Assembly (NCBI GenBank): GCA_029861655.1
Contig: JAOTZA010000068.1
Span: 1-12,426 of the forward strand
Direction: 5' to 3'
Source: Acidobacteriota bacterium
Lineage (GTDB): Bacteria; Acidobacteriota; Thermoanaerobaculia; Multivoradales; JAHEKO01
DNA: 12,426 bases
The notes beneath the pieces are model-generated. The model had not been told where the DNA came from. It did no database searches and worked only from the letters and a program-made list of their open reading frames with translations. The stretch's first letter is position 1; each line of letters opens with the position of its first letter. Below are positions 1 through 7,991 of this stretch, piece by piece. The translations under genes and the position numbers were made by a program.

Positions 1-642
1 CGGGACAGGCTTCTGGACGCCGCCGAGCGCCTTTTTGCCGAGCACGGAGCCCACCGTGCCTCGCTCCGGGCCATCACCCAGGAAGCGGACGCCAATCTAG
101 CCGCGGTCAACTATCACTTCGGATCCAAGGAAGGCCTGCTGCGAGAAGTTCTGTCGCGACGCCTTCGTCCCCTCAACCGCGAGCGTCTCAACGCACTGAA
201 GCGCGCCGCGGCCACAGCCCACCCCGAAGCCGCGAGAGTCGAAGACGTTGTTCGCGCCTTTGTCGCCCCGGTTCTTTCGATGGTGCAACGCGAACGGGGC
301 GGGCACTGCTTCGCCCGCCTGGTCACTCGTCTTTTCTCAGAACCGGACCCGATCATGCGGCGGCTGGTGCTGGCCGAGTTCGACGAGGTCATCCCGCGCT
401 TTACGTCGGCGCTCGGACTGGCTCTTCCCGACCTCCCTCGCGAAGAGATCTACTGGCGTTTCTCGTTCATGGTTGGAGCGATGACTCACACAGCCGGGCT
501 CGGCTATCTGTTGCATGAACTCTCTGGCGGCCTCTGCGACCCACTCGATGTCGACGGTGTGACCGAGCGCTTGGTGAGGTTTGTCAGCGCTGGTTTGACG
601 GCTTCGCCGACCGAAGTGACCGACCAAGGGGCCAAACGCTGA
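1..642 (+). CDS. TetR/AcrR-family transcriptional regulator (5' partial)
   Basis: The reading frame is open from the first base to the TGA at 640-642, giving 213 visible residues. Judged by the usual TetR layout, only about ten N-terminal residues are missing. The N-terminal helix-turn-helix is clear: a LLDAAERLFAEHG-type first helix, then a recognition segment ending in VNYHFGSKEGLL (about residues 39-50), the hallmark of TetR DNA-binding domains. The rest is a helical ligand-binding and dimerisation domain, divergent as usual for the family. It reads in the same direction as the outer-membrane factor and ends 8 bp before it. By family precedent it is probably the local repressor of the efflux operon, including itself. 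The operator and promoter would lie upstream of the window and cannot be seen. The ligand is unknown. Confidence 0.93.
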   Translation, partial: RDRLLDAAERLFAEHGAHRASLRAITQEADANLAAVNYHFGSKEGLLREVLSRRLRPLNRERLNALKRAAATAHPEAARVEDVVRAFVAPVLSMVQRERGGHCFARLVTRLFSEPDPIMRRLVLAEFDEVIPRFTSALGLALPDLPREEIYWRFSFMVGAMTHTAGLGYLLHELSGGLCDPLDVDGVTERLVRFVSAGLTASPTEVTDQGAKR

Positions 643-650
643 CAAACACC

Positions 651-2159
651 ATGTGCTCACGCACCTCGGTTCGCTCTTTCACCGGCCGCCTGTCCTTCGC
701 AGCCGCCCTTGGCGCCCTCACCGGTTGCGCCGGGCTGAGTCCTCCCCAGCCGTCAGATCCGGCGCCGGTGACACCCGAGCACTGGCAAGCCGGCAGGATG
801 GAGCAACAGGCGAGCGTGGGGGGCGGCACCGCAGTCGAGACCTGGTGGACGAGCTTCGGCGAAGCTGGGCTCGACGAGGCGGTGGAAACCGCGCTGGCCG
901 ACAATCTGGATGTGGCGGCTGCGGCGGCTCGAGTCGACGCCGCCCTGGAGCAGGCCCGGATTGCCGGAGCCCAACTGGTACCACAGGTCAGCAGCGCTTT
1001 CGAAGGCTCTCGCCGGCGTCAGAACTTCATCGGTCTACCCATCCCGAGCGCCGAGGGGCAAGTCTTGAGCAACACGTCGACGACGGTCGGCGTCTCGCTC
1101 GATGTCTCGTGGGAGATCGACCTGTGGGGCCGGCTTCGAAACACCAGAGCCGCGGGGGCAGCCCTCGCGCAAGCCTCGGCGGCCGACCTCGCGGCGACGC
1201 GCCTGTCGCTCGCCGGTCAGGTCACCAAGGCCTGGTTTGCCCTTCGCGAGGCGAAAGAACAGGTGCGCCTGGCACAGGAGACTCTGGAAAGTCGCCAGAA
1301 GACCTCGGGACAGATCCGAAGCCGCTACGAACGGGGCCTCCGATCGGCTCTCGATCTGCGGCTGGCGCTCACCAACGAGGCCAACGCCGAGGCCGTGCTG
1401 ACGCGGCTCGAGCGGGGTCTCGACGCGACCCGGCGCCAACTCCAGGTACTCCTGTCGCGGTATCCGGCGGCCGCCACGCCAGCGCAATCTCCCCCCACCG
1501 GCACCGTCCTGCCGGCGCCTCCCGAATTGCCGCCGCTCGGCCTGCCGGCCGAGCTGGTTGCCCGGCGCCCTGACCTGAGGGCCACGGAAAGGCGGCTGAA
1601 GGCGGCTGGACTGGATGTCGCGGCAGCCCGTGCCCAGCTCTATCCACAACTCAGGCTGAGCGCCTCGGCGGGGCGACTGGGCCAAGAGATCGGCGACCTC
1701 GCTGACAACGATTTCTCAGTCTGGAGCCTGGCAGAGGGACTCTTGCAACCACTCTTTCAAGGCGGCCGGCTGCGGGCCGGTGTTCGGCTGGCCGACGCCC
1801 GGCTTCGAGAGACAGCGTACCGCTACGCTCACCAGACCGTGCTGGCCTGGGCCGAGGTCGAGAAAGCTCTCGCCGCAGAGACCTTCCTCGAGGCGACCCA
1901 AGAGGCCGTGGCGCGCGCGGCCGAGCAGGCGGCGGCCGCGGAAAAGCTCGCCGCACGAAGGTATCTAGAGGGCCTCAACGATTACCTGACCGTGCTCGAG
2001 ACCCAGCGACAGGCCACGCTGGCACGCAGCCAGCTCATCACCGTCAGCCGGCAACAACTCGAGGCCCGTATTGATCTGCATCTGGCCCTCGGCGGTGGCT
2101 TGGGCCTCGAGAGTACCGAGACATCCGACTACTTGACGCGGGAGCTGAACCAGCAATGA
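651..2159 (+). CDS. RND efflux outer-membrane factor, NodT/OprM-like lipoprotein
   Basis: This 502-residue protein is the outer-membrane channel of a tripartite efflux pump (TolC/OprM superfamily, two OEP domains). The N-terminus is a lipoprotein signal peptide with a lipobox LTGC; Cys26 should be lipidated. After it come the typical WW..F.E..LD..V..AL.DN region (about residues 64-85), a long alternating helical region, and a second repeat opening with ELVARRPDLRATERRL (about residues 299-314). That RRPD motif is diagnostic of the NodT subfamily. Length matches the family. The ATG at 651 is the only good start because it keeps the signal peptide, although no strong Shine-Dalgarno lies at normal spacing (AAGGGG at 626-631 is about 19 bases away). 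Translation may therefore be coupled to the preceding TetR gene. Its stop overlaps the adaptor start by 4 bp. The substrate is unknown. Confidence 0.95.
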   Translation: MCSRTSVRSFTGRLSFAAALGALTGCAGLSPPQPSDPAPVTPEHWQAGRMEQQASVGGGTAVETWWTSFGEAGLDEAVETALADNLDVAAAAARVDAALEQARIAGAQLVPQVSSAFEGSRRRQNFIGLPIPSAEGQVLSNTSTTVGVSLDVSWEIDLWGRLRNTRAAGAALAQASAADLAATRLSLAGQVTKAWFALREAKEQVRLAQETLESRQKTSGQIRSRYERGLRSALDLRLALTNEANAEAVLTRLERGLDATRRQLQVLLSRYPAAATPAQSPPTGTVLPAPPELPPLGLPAELVARRPDLRATERRLKAAGLDVAAARAQLYPQLRLSASAGRLGQEIGDLADNDFSVWSLAEGLLQPLFQGGRLRAGVRLADARLRETAYRYAHQTVLAWAEVEKALAAETFLEATQEAVARAAEQAAAAEKLAARRYLEGLNDYLTVLETQRQATLARSQLITVSRQQLEARIDLHLALGGGLGLESTETSDYLTRELNQQ

Positions 2160-3346
2160 AAAGACGAGCAAAGATCCTACTGCCCATTGTCGTGCTCCTT
2201 TTCGGGGCGGGTCTGGCGGCGGCAATCGTCAACCTTCGCCCTCGAGTCGAGCGTCGAGAGGTTCCGGCGCCGGCCCCCTTGGTCCGAGCCGTGACGGTCG
2301 AGCCCCAAGACCTTCTCTTGTCGATTCGTTCGCAGGGAACGATCGTGCCGGGTGTCGAGTCGGTGCTCGCCGCCCAGGTCGCAGGCAAGATCGATTGGGT
2401 CTCCCCCCAGTTTGCGGTCGGAGGCCAGTTCCGCCGCGGCACGGTACTGGCCCGGATCGAAGACAGCGACTACCGGCTGGCGCTGTCGCGGGCCGAAGCC
2501 GAGGTAGCGAGAGCGCAGACACGACTCGATCTCGAACTGGCAGAGGCGGATCAGGCGCTTCGCGACTGGCAGGAGCTCGGAAGAGGCGAACCCACGGCGT
2601 TGACTCTCAGGGAACCGCAGACCGCGGAAGCGCGTGCCTCTCTCCAAGCTGCTGAAGCGTCGGTCGAGCAGGCCCGGATCCAGCTCTCCCGGACCCGCAT
2701 CGCGGCGCCGTACAACGGCCGCCTGCGACGCAAACTCGTCGATCTCGGGCAATTCGTGGCGCCCGGAACCCCGCTGATCGAGATCTTCTCTACCGAGTAC
2801 GCCGAGATCGAGCTACCGGTAGCCAAGCGAGACTTGGAGTTTCTTCGCTTCGACCTCGCAGATCCCTCGGTGAGCGATCCGACGACGGTCGAACTGTCGG
2901 GAGAGCTTGGCGGCACTCGTCATACGTGGTCCGCCAAGCTGGTCCGCGCCGGGGGTGAGTTCGACCCACGAACACGGATGCTGTCTCTTTTCGCCCGGAT
3001 CAAGGATCCCTTCGCCAAACGCGCGGGGGCCGAGTCCGCTGCCCTTCCAATGGGTCTCTTCGTGGACGCCGAGATCGAGGGCAAAACGATCCCAGGCGCC
3101 GTCCTGCTGCCGCGCTCGGCTCTGCGCGACAGAGATCGGCTCCTGGTCATCGACGAGGAGAGCCGGCTCCGCTTTCGCGACGTCGAGGTCGTCCGTCTCG
3201 ACCGGGAAGACATCGTGATCGGATCCGGGATCGAGGCGGGTGAGCGTGTCTGCGTCTCACCGCTCGAAACCGTGGTCGACGGCATGACGGTGCGAATCGC
3301 CGAGCCGGAAAGCGCCGGTGAAAGCCCGGACCGGGAGCTGCTGTGA
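2156..3346 (+). CDS. RND efflux periplasmic adaptor (membrane-fusion protein, HlyD/AcrA type)
   Basis: This 396-residue adaptor should link the inner-membrane pump to the outer-membrane channel in the periplasm. Residues about 7-26 form one hydrophobic segment (ILLPIVVLLFGAGLAAAIV) without a lipobox Cys, so it is probably anchored by an N-terminal helix rather than by lipid. Residues about 70-100 are the first biotinyl-lipoyl half (VAGKIDWVSP...G..F..G..LARIED). An alpha-helical hairpin rich in A, E, R and Q follows at about 105-180. The second lipoyl half is at about 183-212 (TRIAAPYNGRL...G.FV.PGTPL). Beta-barrel and membrane-proximal domains complete it. The ATG overlaps the upstream stop (ATGA), with GGAG at 2141-2144 as a possible ribosome site. 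Its stop overlaps the pump start by 4 bp. Order and overlaps indicate one cotranscribed pump operon. Confidence 0.95.
   Translation: MKRRAKILLPIVVLLFGAGLAAAIVNLRPRVERREVPAPAPLVRAVTVEPQDLLLSIRSQGTIVPGVESVLAAQVAGKIDWVSPQFAVGGQFRRGTVLARIEDSDYRLALSRAEAEVARAQTRLDLELAEADQALRDWQELGRGEPTALTLREPQTAEARASLQAAEASVEQARIQLSRTRIAAPYNGRLRRKLVDLGQFVAPGTPLIEIFSTEYAEIELPVAKRDLEFLRFDLADPSVSDPTTVELSGELGGTRHTWSAKLVRAGGEFDPRTRMLSLFARIKDPFAKRAGAESAALPMGLFVDAEIEGKTIPGAVLLPRSALRDRDRLLVIDEESRLRFRDVEVVRLDREDIVIGSGIEAGERVCVSPLETVVDGMTVRIAEPESAGESPDRELL
3333..3337 (+). promoter_or_regulatory. Ribosome binding site for the RND pump gene
   Basis: GGGAG lies 5 bases before the GTG at 3343. It supports the GTG start, which overlaps the adaptor's TGA by 4 bp. 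The encoded N-terminus MNRIINWFAANG matches the usual first residues of RND pumps just ahead of transmembrane helix 1. Confidence 0.6.
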
Positions 3347-6300
3347 ACCGCATCATCAACTGGTTTGCCGCCAACGGCGTCGCGGCGAACCTGCTCATGG
3401 TGTTCATCGTCGCCATGGGGTTTTTCTCGATCAGCAATATCAAGCTCGAGGTCTTCCCCGAATTCGCCACCGACATCATCCAGATCGCGATTCCCTATCC
3501 GGGTGCGGCGCCCGAAGAGGCCGAAGAAGGCGTAGTGGTGCGGGTCGAAGAGGCGATCCAGGATCTCGAGGGGATCGACGACATTCGCTCGACCGCCGCC
3601 GAGAACATGGGCCAGGTATCGGTCTTTCTGGTCCAAGGTGTCGACGGCCAGAAACTGCTCAACGACATCAAGGCCAGGGTGGACGCGATCGATTCGTTCC
3701 CCGACGAGGCGGAAGAGCCGGTCATCGAGGAGATCATCCGGCGTACCCAGGTCATCGAGGTCGCGGTCTCCGGGCCGGCTGAGGAATGGACCCTCAAACG
3801 GCTCGGCGAGAGAGTGCGCGACGACCTTTCGGCCCTGCCCGAGATCAGCCAGGTCGAGCTGGTGGCGGCCCGGCCCTATGAGATCTCGATCGAGGTCTCG
3901 GAGGAGACCTTGCGGCGCTACGGGCTCAGCTTCAAACAGGTCGCCGAGGCGGTCCGCTCGTCCTCTCTCGATCTGCCTGGCGGCCGCCTCAGAAGCCGAA
4001 GCGGCGAGATCCTTTTGCGAACCGAAGGCCAGGCCTATCGCGGCCGTGAGTTCGAGGTCATTCCCTTGCTGACCTTGCCCAACGGAACACGACTTCTCGT
4101 CGGCGACGTGGCGAAGGTCATCGACGGCTTCGCCGATTCTGATCAGCAGGCCCGCTTCGACGGCCAGCCCGCGGTTCTCGTTCAGGTCTACCGAGTCGGC
4201 GATCAGAGTGCTCTCGAGGTGGCGGCCGCGGTCAAGGACTACATTCGAGAAGCCCAACCGCGAATGCCCGACGGCATCCAGCTGAGCACCTGGAAGGACG
4301 ACACCGTCGTCCTGCGCAGCCGTCTCGAACTGCTCACCCGGAATGGTCTGGCGGGATTCGCACTGGTTCTCCTGGTGCTAGCGCTGTTTCTCAAGCTGCG
4401 TCTCGCCGGTTGGGTCGCACTCGGGATCCCGATTTCGTTTCTCGGCGCCGCCGCGTTGATGCCGTTCTTCGACGTCTCGGTCAACCTCATCTCGCTTTTT
4501 GCCTTCATCGTCGTTCTCGGCATCGTCGTCGACGATGCCATCATCGTCGGCGAGAACATCTACACCCGCTACCAGGCGGGCGACGAAGGGCTGGCAGCGG
4601 CGGTCCCCGGTGCGCAACGGGTGTCTACCCCGGTGATCTTCGCGGTCCTCACGAGCGTCGCCGCCTTTGCGCCGCTTCTCGCGGTGACCGGCAACATCGG
4701 CAAGATCATGCGAGTGGTCCCGGTGATCGTCATCTGTACCCTGGTGTTCTCGCTCATCGAGTCTCTTCTGATCCTGCCCAATCACCTCTCACATCTGCAC
4801 CGGCGGGGCACAAGCCCGGGATTCTGGACCCGTGTTCAGCGCCGCGTCAGCGCCGGTCTGGGATGGCTGATCGAGCGTTCCTATCAACCCACGCTTCGCC
4901 GCGCCATCGAGTGGCGATACCTGACGCTCTCCGTCGGTCTGGCCGCTCTTTTGCTCAGCTTTGCGGTCGTCCGCGGTGGTTGGGTCAAGTTCAACTTCCT
5001 GCCACCGATCGAGGCCGACAACGCGGCGGCCATGGTGACCATGGCCCAGGGAACGCCGACCGACGTCACCGCCGAGGTGGTCCGACGCATGGAGCGCGAG
5101 GCGCTCGCGCTCCAGCGCGAGCTCGAGGAGACGACGGGAGAGAGCTCGATCGTTCATCTTCAGGCATCGGTGGGCGAACAGCCCTTTCGTACGCGTCAGA
5201 GCCGTCAAGCCGCCGGGGCCGGCCGCAACTTCGGAGGCTCGCATCTCGGGGAAGTCACGATGGAGCTCACGCCTTCGGAAGAGAGGACGCTGTCCAGCAC
5301 CGAGATCGCCAACCGCTGGCGTGAGCGGGTGGGCGCGGTCCCCGACGCGGTCGAGCTCAGCTTTACGTCGTCGCTCTTCTCGGCCGGTGAGGCCATCAAC
5401 ATCGAGCTCACCGGCCCCGACATCGACGAGTTACGCTCCATCTCGGCTCGCTTGAAAACGGAGCTGGCAAGTTACCCGGGGGTTCAGGACGTCGCCGACT
5501 CCTTTCGCATCGGCAAGCGGGAGCTGGAGCTGCGGATCACACCCGAAGCCGAGCTCGCCGGACTGACACAAAAGGACCTCGCCCGACAGGTGAGGCAGGC
5601 TTTCTATGGCGAGGAGGCCCAGAGGATCCAGCGCGGCCGCGACGAGGTGAAGGTGATGGTGCGCTTCCCGGAGAACGAACGACGCTCGCTCGGCGACCTC
5701 GAGGAGTTCCGCATCCGGCTACCAGGAGGAGTCGAGGTGCCGTTCACCACCGCGGCAACCGCGAGCCTGTCCCGCGGACCGGCCTCGATCAGCCGCACCA
5801 ACCGTCAGCGGGTCATCAACGTCACCGCCGACGTGGACCTCGACAAGGGCAACACGGGTGAGATCCTCGCCGATCTTGGGGCCAGCGTGGTGCCCGAGAT
5901 TCTGGCCGACCATCCCTCGGTGCGCTTTTCCTTCGAGGGCCAGCAAGAAGACCAGCGCAAGACACTGAGCGATCTCAAGCGAGGTTTCCTCGTCTCCTTG
6001 CTGGTGATCTACGCCCTCCTGGCGATCCCGTTCAAATCATATCTTCAGCCGTTGATCGTCATGAGCGCGATTCCGTTCGGCCTGATCGGCGCCATCTGGG
6101 GTCATTTGCTCATGGGCAAGGACATGGCTATCTTGTCGATCTTCGGAATCGTCGCGCTCACTGGAGTCGTTGTCAACGACAGCCTGGTGATGGTCGACTT
6201 CATCAACCGGTCCTACCGCGGCGGGGTGAGACTTCAGGAAGCGCTCGAGCGTGCCGGCTCGGCTCGCTTCCGCCCGATCCTCCTGACCTCGCTCACCACC

Positions 6301-6516
6301 TTCGCCGGGTTGACCCCCCTGCTGCTCGAAAAGAGTCTGCAGGCGCAGTTCTTGATCCCGATGGCGATCTCGCTGGCTTTCGGGGTCCTCTTCGCCACCT
6401 TCATCACCTTGCTGATGGTGCCGGTTCTCTACACCGTGCTCGAGGATTTTCGCGCCCTCGCTTCCCGGCGATTCACTCCAACCCCTTTCGATGATCCGCA
6501 ACCCACGGCGAGCTGA
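3343..6516 (+). CDS. RND-family efflux pump, inner-membrane permease (AcrB/MMPL superfamily)
   Basis: This 1057-residue proton-driven transporter is full length for the family (AcrB is about 1049). It shows the duplicated RND plan: helix 1 at about 13-33, a large periplasmic loop, helices 2-6 at about 335-482, helix 7 at about 526-545, a second large loop opening with FNFLPPIEADN, then helices 8-12 at about 880-1030. Helix 4 carries the proton-relay pair D397-D398 in GIVVDDAIIVGEN. Helix 10 reads TGVVVNDSLVMVDF, with N945-D946 where AcrB has the essential Lys940-Asn941 region. That variant occurs in a recognised branch of RND pumps, so it need not mean loss of activity. Start is GTG, supported by an RBS. 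With the adaptor and channel upstream it makes a complete pump. Hydrophobic or amphiphilic compounds are the family's usual substrates; the actual one cannot be read. A heavy-metal pump (CzcA type) is less likely. Confidence 0.96.
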   Translation: MNRIINWFAANGVAANLLMVFIVAMGFFSISNIKLEVFPEFATDIIQIAIPYPGAAPEEAEEGVVVRVEEAIQDLEGIDDIRSTAAENMGQVSVFLVQGVDGQKLLNDIKARVDAIDSFPDEAEEPVIEEIIRRTQVIEVAVSGPAEEWTLKRLGERVRDDLSALPEISQVELVAARPYEISIEVSEETLRRYGLSFKQVAEAVRSSSLDLPGGRLRSRSGEILLRTEGQAYRGREFEVIPLLTLPNGTRLLVGDVAKVIDGFADSDQQARFDGQPAVLVQVYRVGDQSALEVAAAVKDYIREAQPRMPDGIQLSTWKDDTVVLRSRLELLTRNGLAGFALVLLVLALFLKLRLAGWVALGIPISFLGAAALMPFFDVSVNLISLFAFIVVLGIVVDDAIIVGENIYTRYQAGDEGLAAAVPGAQRVSTPVIFAVLTSVAAFAPLLAVTGNIGKIMRVVPVIVICTLVFSLIESLLILPNHLSHLHRRGTSPGFWTRVQRRVSAGLGWLIERSYQPTLRRAIEWRYLTLSVGLAALLLSFAVVRGGWVKFNFLPPIEADNAAAMVTMAQGTPTDVTAEVVRRMEREALALQRELEETTGESSIVHLQASVGEQPFRTRQSRQAAGAGRNFGGSHLGEVTMELTPSEERTLSSTEIANRWRERVGAVPDAVELSFTSSLFSAGEAINIELTGPDIDELRSISARLKTELASYPGVQDVADSFRIGKRELELRITPEAELAGLTQKDLARQVRQAFYGEEAQRIQRGRDEVKVMVRFPENERRSLGDLEEFRIRLPGGVEVPFTTAATASLSRGPASISRTNRQRVINVTADVDLDKGNTGEILADLGASVVPEILADHPSVRFSFEGQQEDQRKTLSDLKRGFLVSLLVIYALLAIPFKSYLQPLIVMSAIPFGLIGAIWGHLLMGKDMAILSIFGIVALTGVVVNDSLVMVDFINRSYRGGVRLQEALERAGSARFRPILLTSLTTFAGLTPLLLEKSLQAQFLIPMAISLAFGVLFATFITLLMVPVLYTVLEDFRALASRRFTPTPFDDPQPTAS

Positions 6517-6523
6517 AGACCGG

Positions 6524-6546
6524 CGAACGGGGAAGAAGCCCGTTCG
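6524..6546 (+). terminator. Perfect 8-bp inverted repeat after the pump gene, possible terminator or attenuator
   Basis: CGAACGGG (6524-6531) and CCCGTTCG (6539-6546) are exact reverse complements with a 7-base loop (GAAGAAG), starting 8 bases after the pump stop. No T-run follows, so it is not a canonical intrinsic terminator. It could be an mRNA 3'-end stabiliser, a weak terminator, or a regulator binding site. It separates the efflux operon from the diguanylate cyclase gene. Confidence 0.5.
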
Positions 6547-6561
6547 AGCACCGAGACAGCA

Positions 6562-6567
6562 TAGGAT
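6562..6567 (+). promoter_or_regulatory. Possible -10 element (TAGGAT) for the GGDEF gene
   Basis: TAGGAT ends 9 bases before the ATG at 6577, so transcription from it would begin very near the start codon and give an almost leaderless mRNA. No convincing -35 box is visible at 16-18 bases upstream. This is weak evidence, and readthrough from the efflux operon is an alternative. Confidence 0.22.
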
Positions 6568-6576
6568 GCAGGGCGA

Positions 6577-7983
6577 ATGAACGAACCACGTCGCAGGGCC
6601 GCCGACACTCTGCAAGTGGTCGAGGGCCTTCTCGAGTCGCAATTGGGACGGACCGTCGAGGGCCGACCGCTGGCGCGGTTGGCCGCGACCGCAGCGATCG
6701 ACTACTCGGGGGCGGCGTGGGGCACTCTTTTTCTCGACGAAGGAACGGGTCTCGAGGCCGTTCTCACCTTGCGTCACGATCTCGAGACGCCTGCAGATGA
6801 AGAAGCCGTTGTGGACCCTGAGATCCTGCGGCGTGTCACGAGTTCGGGCCAGGTCGAGCTAGACCACGAGAGGCTCGCGGCGCCGATTCTTCTTGAAGGA
6901 GGGCTCAGGGGAGTGCTCTACCTCGACGGAATCGAAGAATCCGCCATGGGGGAGGCCGGAAATCTGGCAGGGGCAGTGGCGAAACGTATCGCCTCGTTCC
7001 TCCACAGCGCCGACCTGGTCGACCGTGTGGCGAGGCAGCAGAAGGGCCTGGAGGAGCTCGAAAAACTGGGTACCACGCTTGGCGGTCCAGAACTTCGCAG
7101 GCGTGATTTCGACAACGCCGCCGAAAGTGCGCGCAGAGGAACCGCCAGCGATATCGGCGTGCTGGTAATTCTCGGACCCCAAGGCGCTCTCGCTGCTCAC
7201 AGCATCTCCGGCGCCAGAGCCACGGAGATCGGTCCGGTCGTCGACAATCTGGCGCGATCGCTTACGCCCAGCGGATCCGCGCCGCATGAACCGGCGCTCG
7301 GCACTCATCAGCTGCTCGAGGCGTTCTGGGCCGATGAATTGACCGCGACGGGTGAAGAAGCAGAGCGCAGGGCAGCTGGTTTCGTCGCCGTTGGACGGCA
7401 AGCCGATGTCGCCTTCGAACCGGGCGATCGCACTTTCTTGCGGGCTCTCGCTCATCTGATCGGTGGCGCGGTAGGCCGTGAACGGTACTTCCGCCGCGCC
7501 GCCGAAGATCCGGTAACCGAAACGGGCTCGCGTCTGGCCCTTCACCTCGGGTTGGCGGAGGCGCGCGGCCGCGCTCTCGCTACGGGAAGACCGTTTTCGG
7601 TCCTTCTCGCAGATATCGATGACTTCAAGCTCGTCAATGACGAATACGGTCATCTGGTCGGTGACGAGGTCCTGCGACGAGTCGCAGAGGCCCTGCGTGC
7701 CCGCCTTCGGACGCACGATTTCGTGGCGCGTTTCGGGGGTGACGAGTTTGTTCTGATCCTGCCCGAAACAACGGCTGCCGAGGCTGCGAGACTGGCCGAA
7801 AAGCTCCGCAATCTGATCGCCGAGAGCACTTTCTCGCACCATAAAATCAGACTCTCGCTATCGATCGGCGTCGCCGTTTTCTCGCCCGAAATGGCCGACG
7901 ACAGCGAACTGTTACGCCGAGCTGACCGAGCTCTTTACGATTCCAAGACCGCCGGGCGCAACCGCGTTTCGGTCTTCAGTTGA
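6577..7983 (+). CDS. GAF-domain diguanylate cyclase (GGDEF)
   Basis: This 468-residue protein is predicted to make cyclic di-GMP from two GTP. Residues about 22-146 look like a GAF sensory domain. A helical linker spans about 147-185, and about 188-305 looks like a second, more diverged GAF-like domain. The GGDEF domain covers about 308-467. Its metal-site motif is ADIDDFK (first Asp D346), the active-site signature is an intact GGDEF at 387-391, and an RxxD inhibitory site (R378-D381) sits exactly five residues upstream. The protein is thus predicted catalytically active and feedback-inhibited by its product. The usual DxLTGLxNR entry motif is degraded to DPVTETGSR (311-319). There are no transmembrane segments or signal peptide, so it is probably cytoplasmic. 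CAGGG lies a few bases before the ATG. It ends 8 bp before thyA. The GAF ligand is unknown. Confidence 0.93.
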   Translation: MNEPRRRAADTLQVVEGLLESQLGRTVEGRPLARLAATAAIDYSGAAWGTLFLDEGTGLEAVLTLRHDLETPADEEAVVDPEILRRVTSSGQVELDHERLAAPILLEGGLRGVLYLDGIEESAMGEAGNLAGAVAKRIASFLHSADLVDRVARQQKGLEELEKLGTTLGGPELRRRDFDNAAESARRGTASDIGVLVILGPQGALAAHSISGARATEIGPVVDNLARSLTPSGSAPHEPALGTHQLLEAFWADELTATGEEAERRAAGFVAVGRQADVAFEPGDRTFLRALAHLIGGAVGRERYFRRAAEDPVTETGSRLALHLGLAEARGRALATGRPFSVLLADIDDFKLVNDEYGHLVGDEVLRRVAEALRARLRTHDFVARFGGDEFVLILPETTAAEAARLAEKLRNLIAESTFSHHKIRLSLSIGVAVFSPEMADDSELLRRADRALYDSKTAGRNRVSVFS

Positions 7984-7991
7984 GAGTCTCG

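Noticed and set aside
2920..4257. 445-codon open frame on the minus strand opposite the adaptor and pump genes
   Set aside because: It lies fully antisense to two clearly recognised genes, shows no domain, and has the Arg/Asp/Leu-rich composition expected from the complement of GC-rich coding DNA.
4410..5324. 304-codon plus-strand frame within the pump gene
   Set aside because: It is out of frame within a full-length RND permease and is an Arg/His-rich low-complexity shadow.
6037..6777. 246-codon minus-strand frame across the pump 3' end and GGDEF start
   Set aside because: It spans two real genes on the other strand. The product is rich in Asp, Arg and Gln with no recognisable motif.
6859..7842. 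327-codon minus-strand frame opposite the diguanylate cyclase gene
   Set aside because: It is antisense to an intact GGDEF protein with conserved motifs, and its own product resembles no family.
7980..7991. TTG at 7980 as the thyA start
   Set aside because: It would add four residues beyond the family N-terminus. The ATG at 7992 gives 264 residues with R21 and C146 at the E. coli positions.
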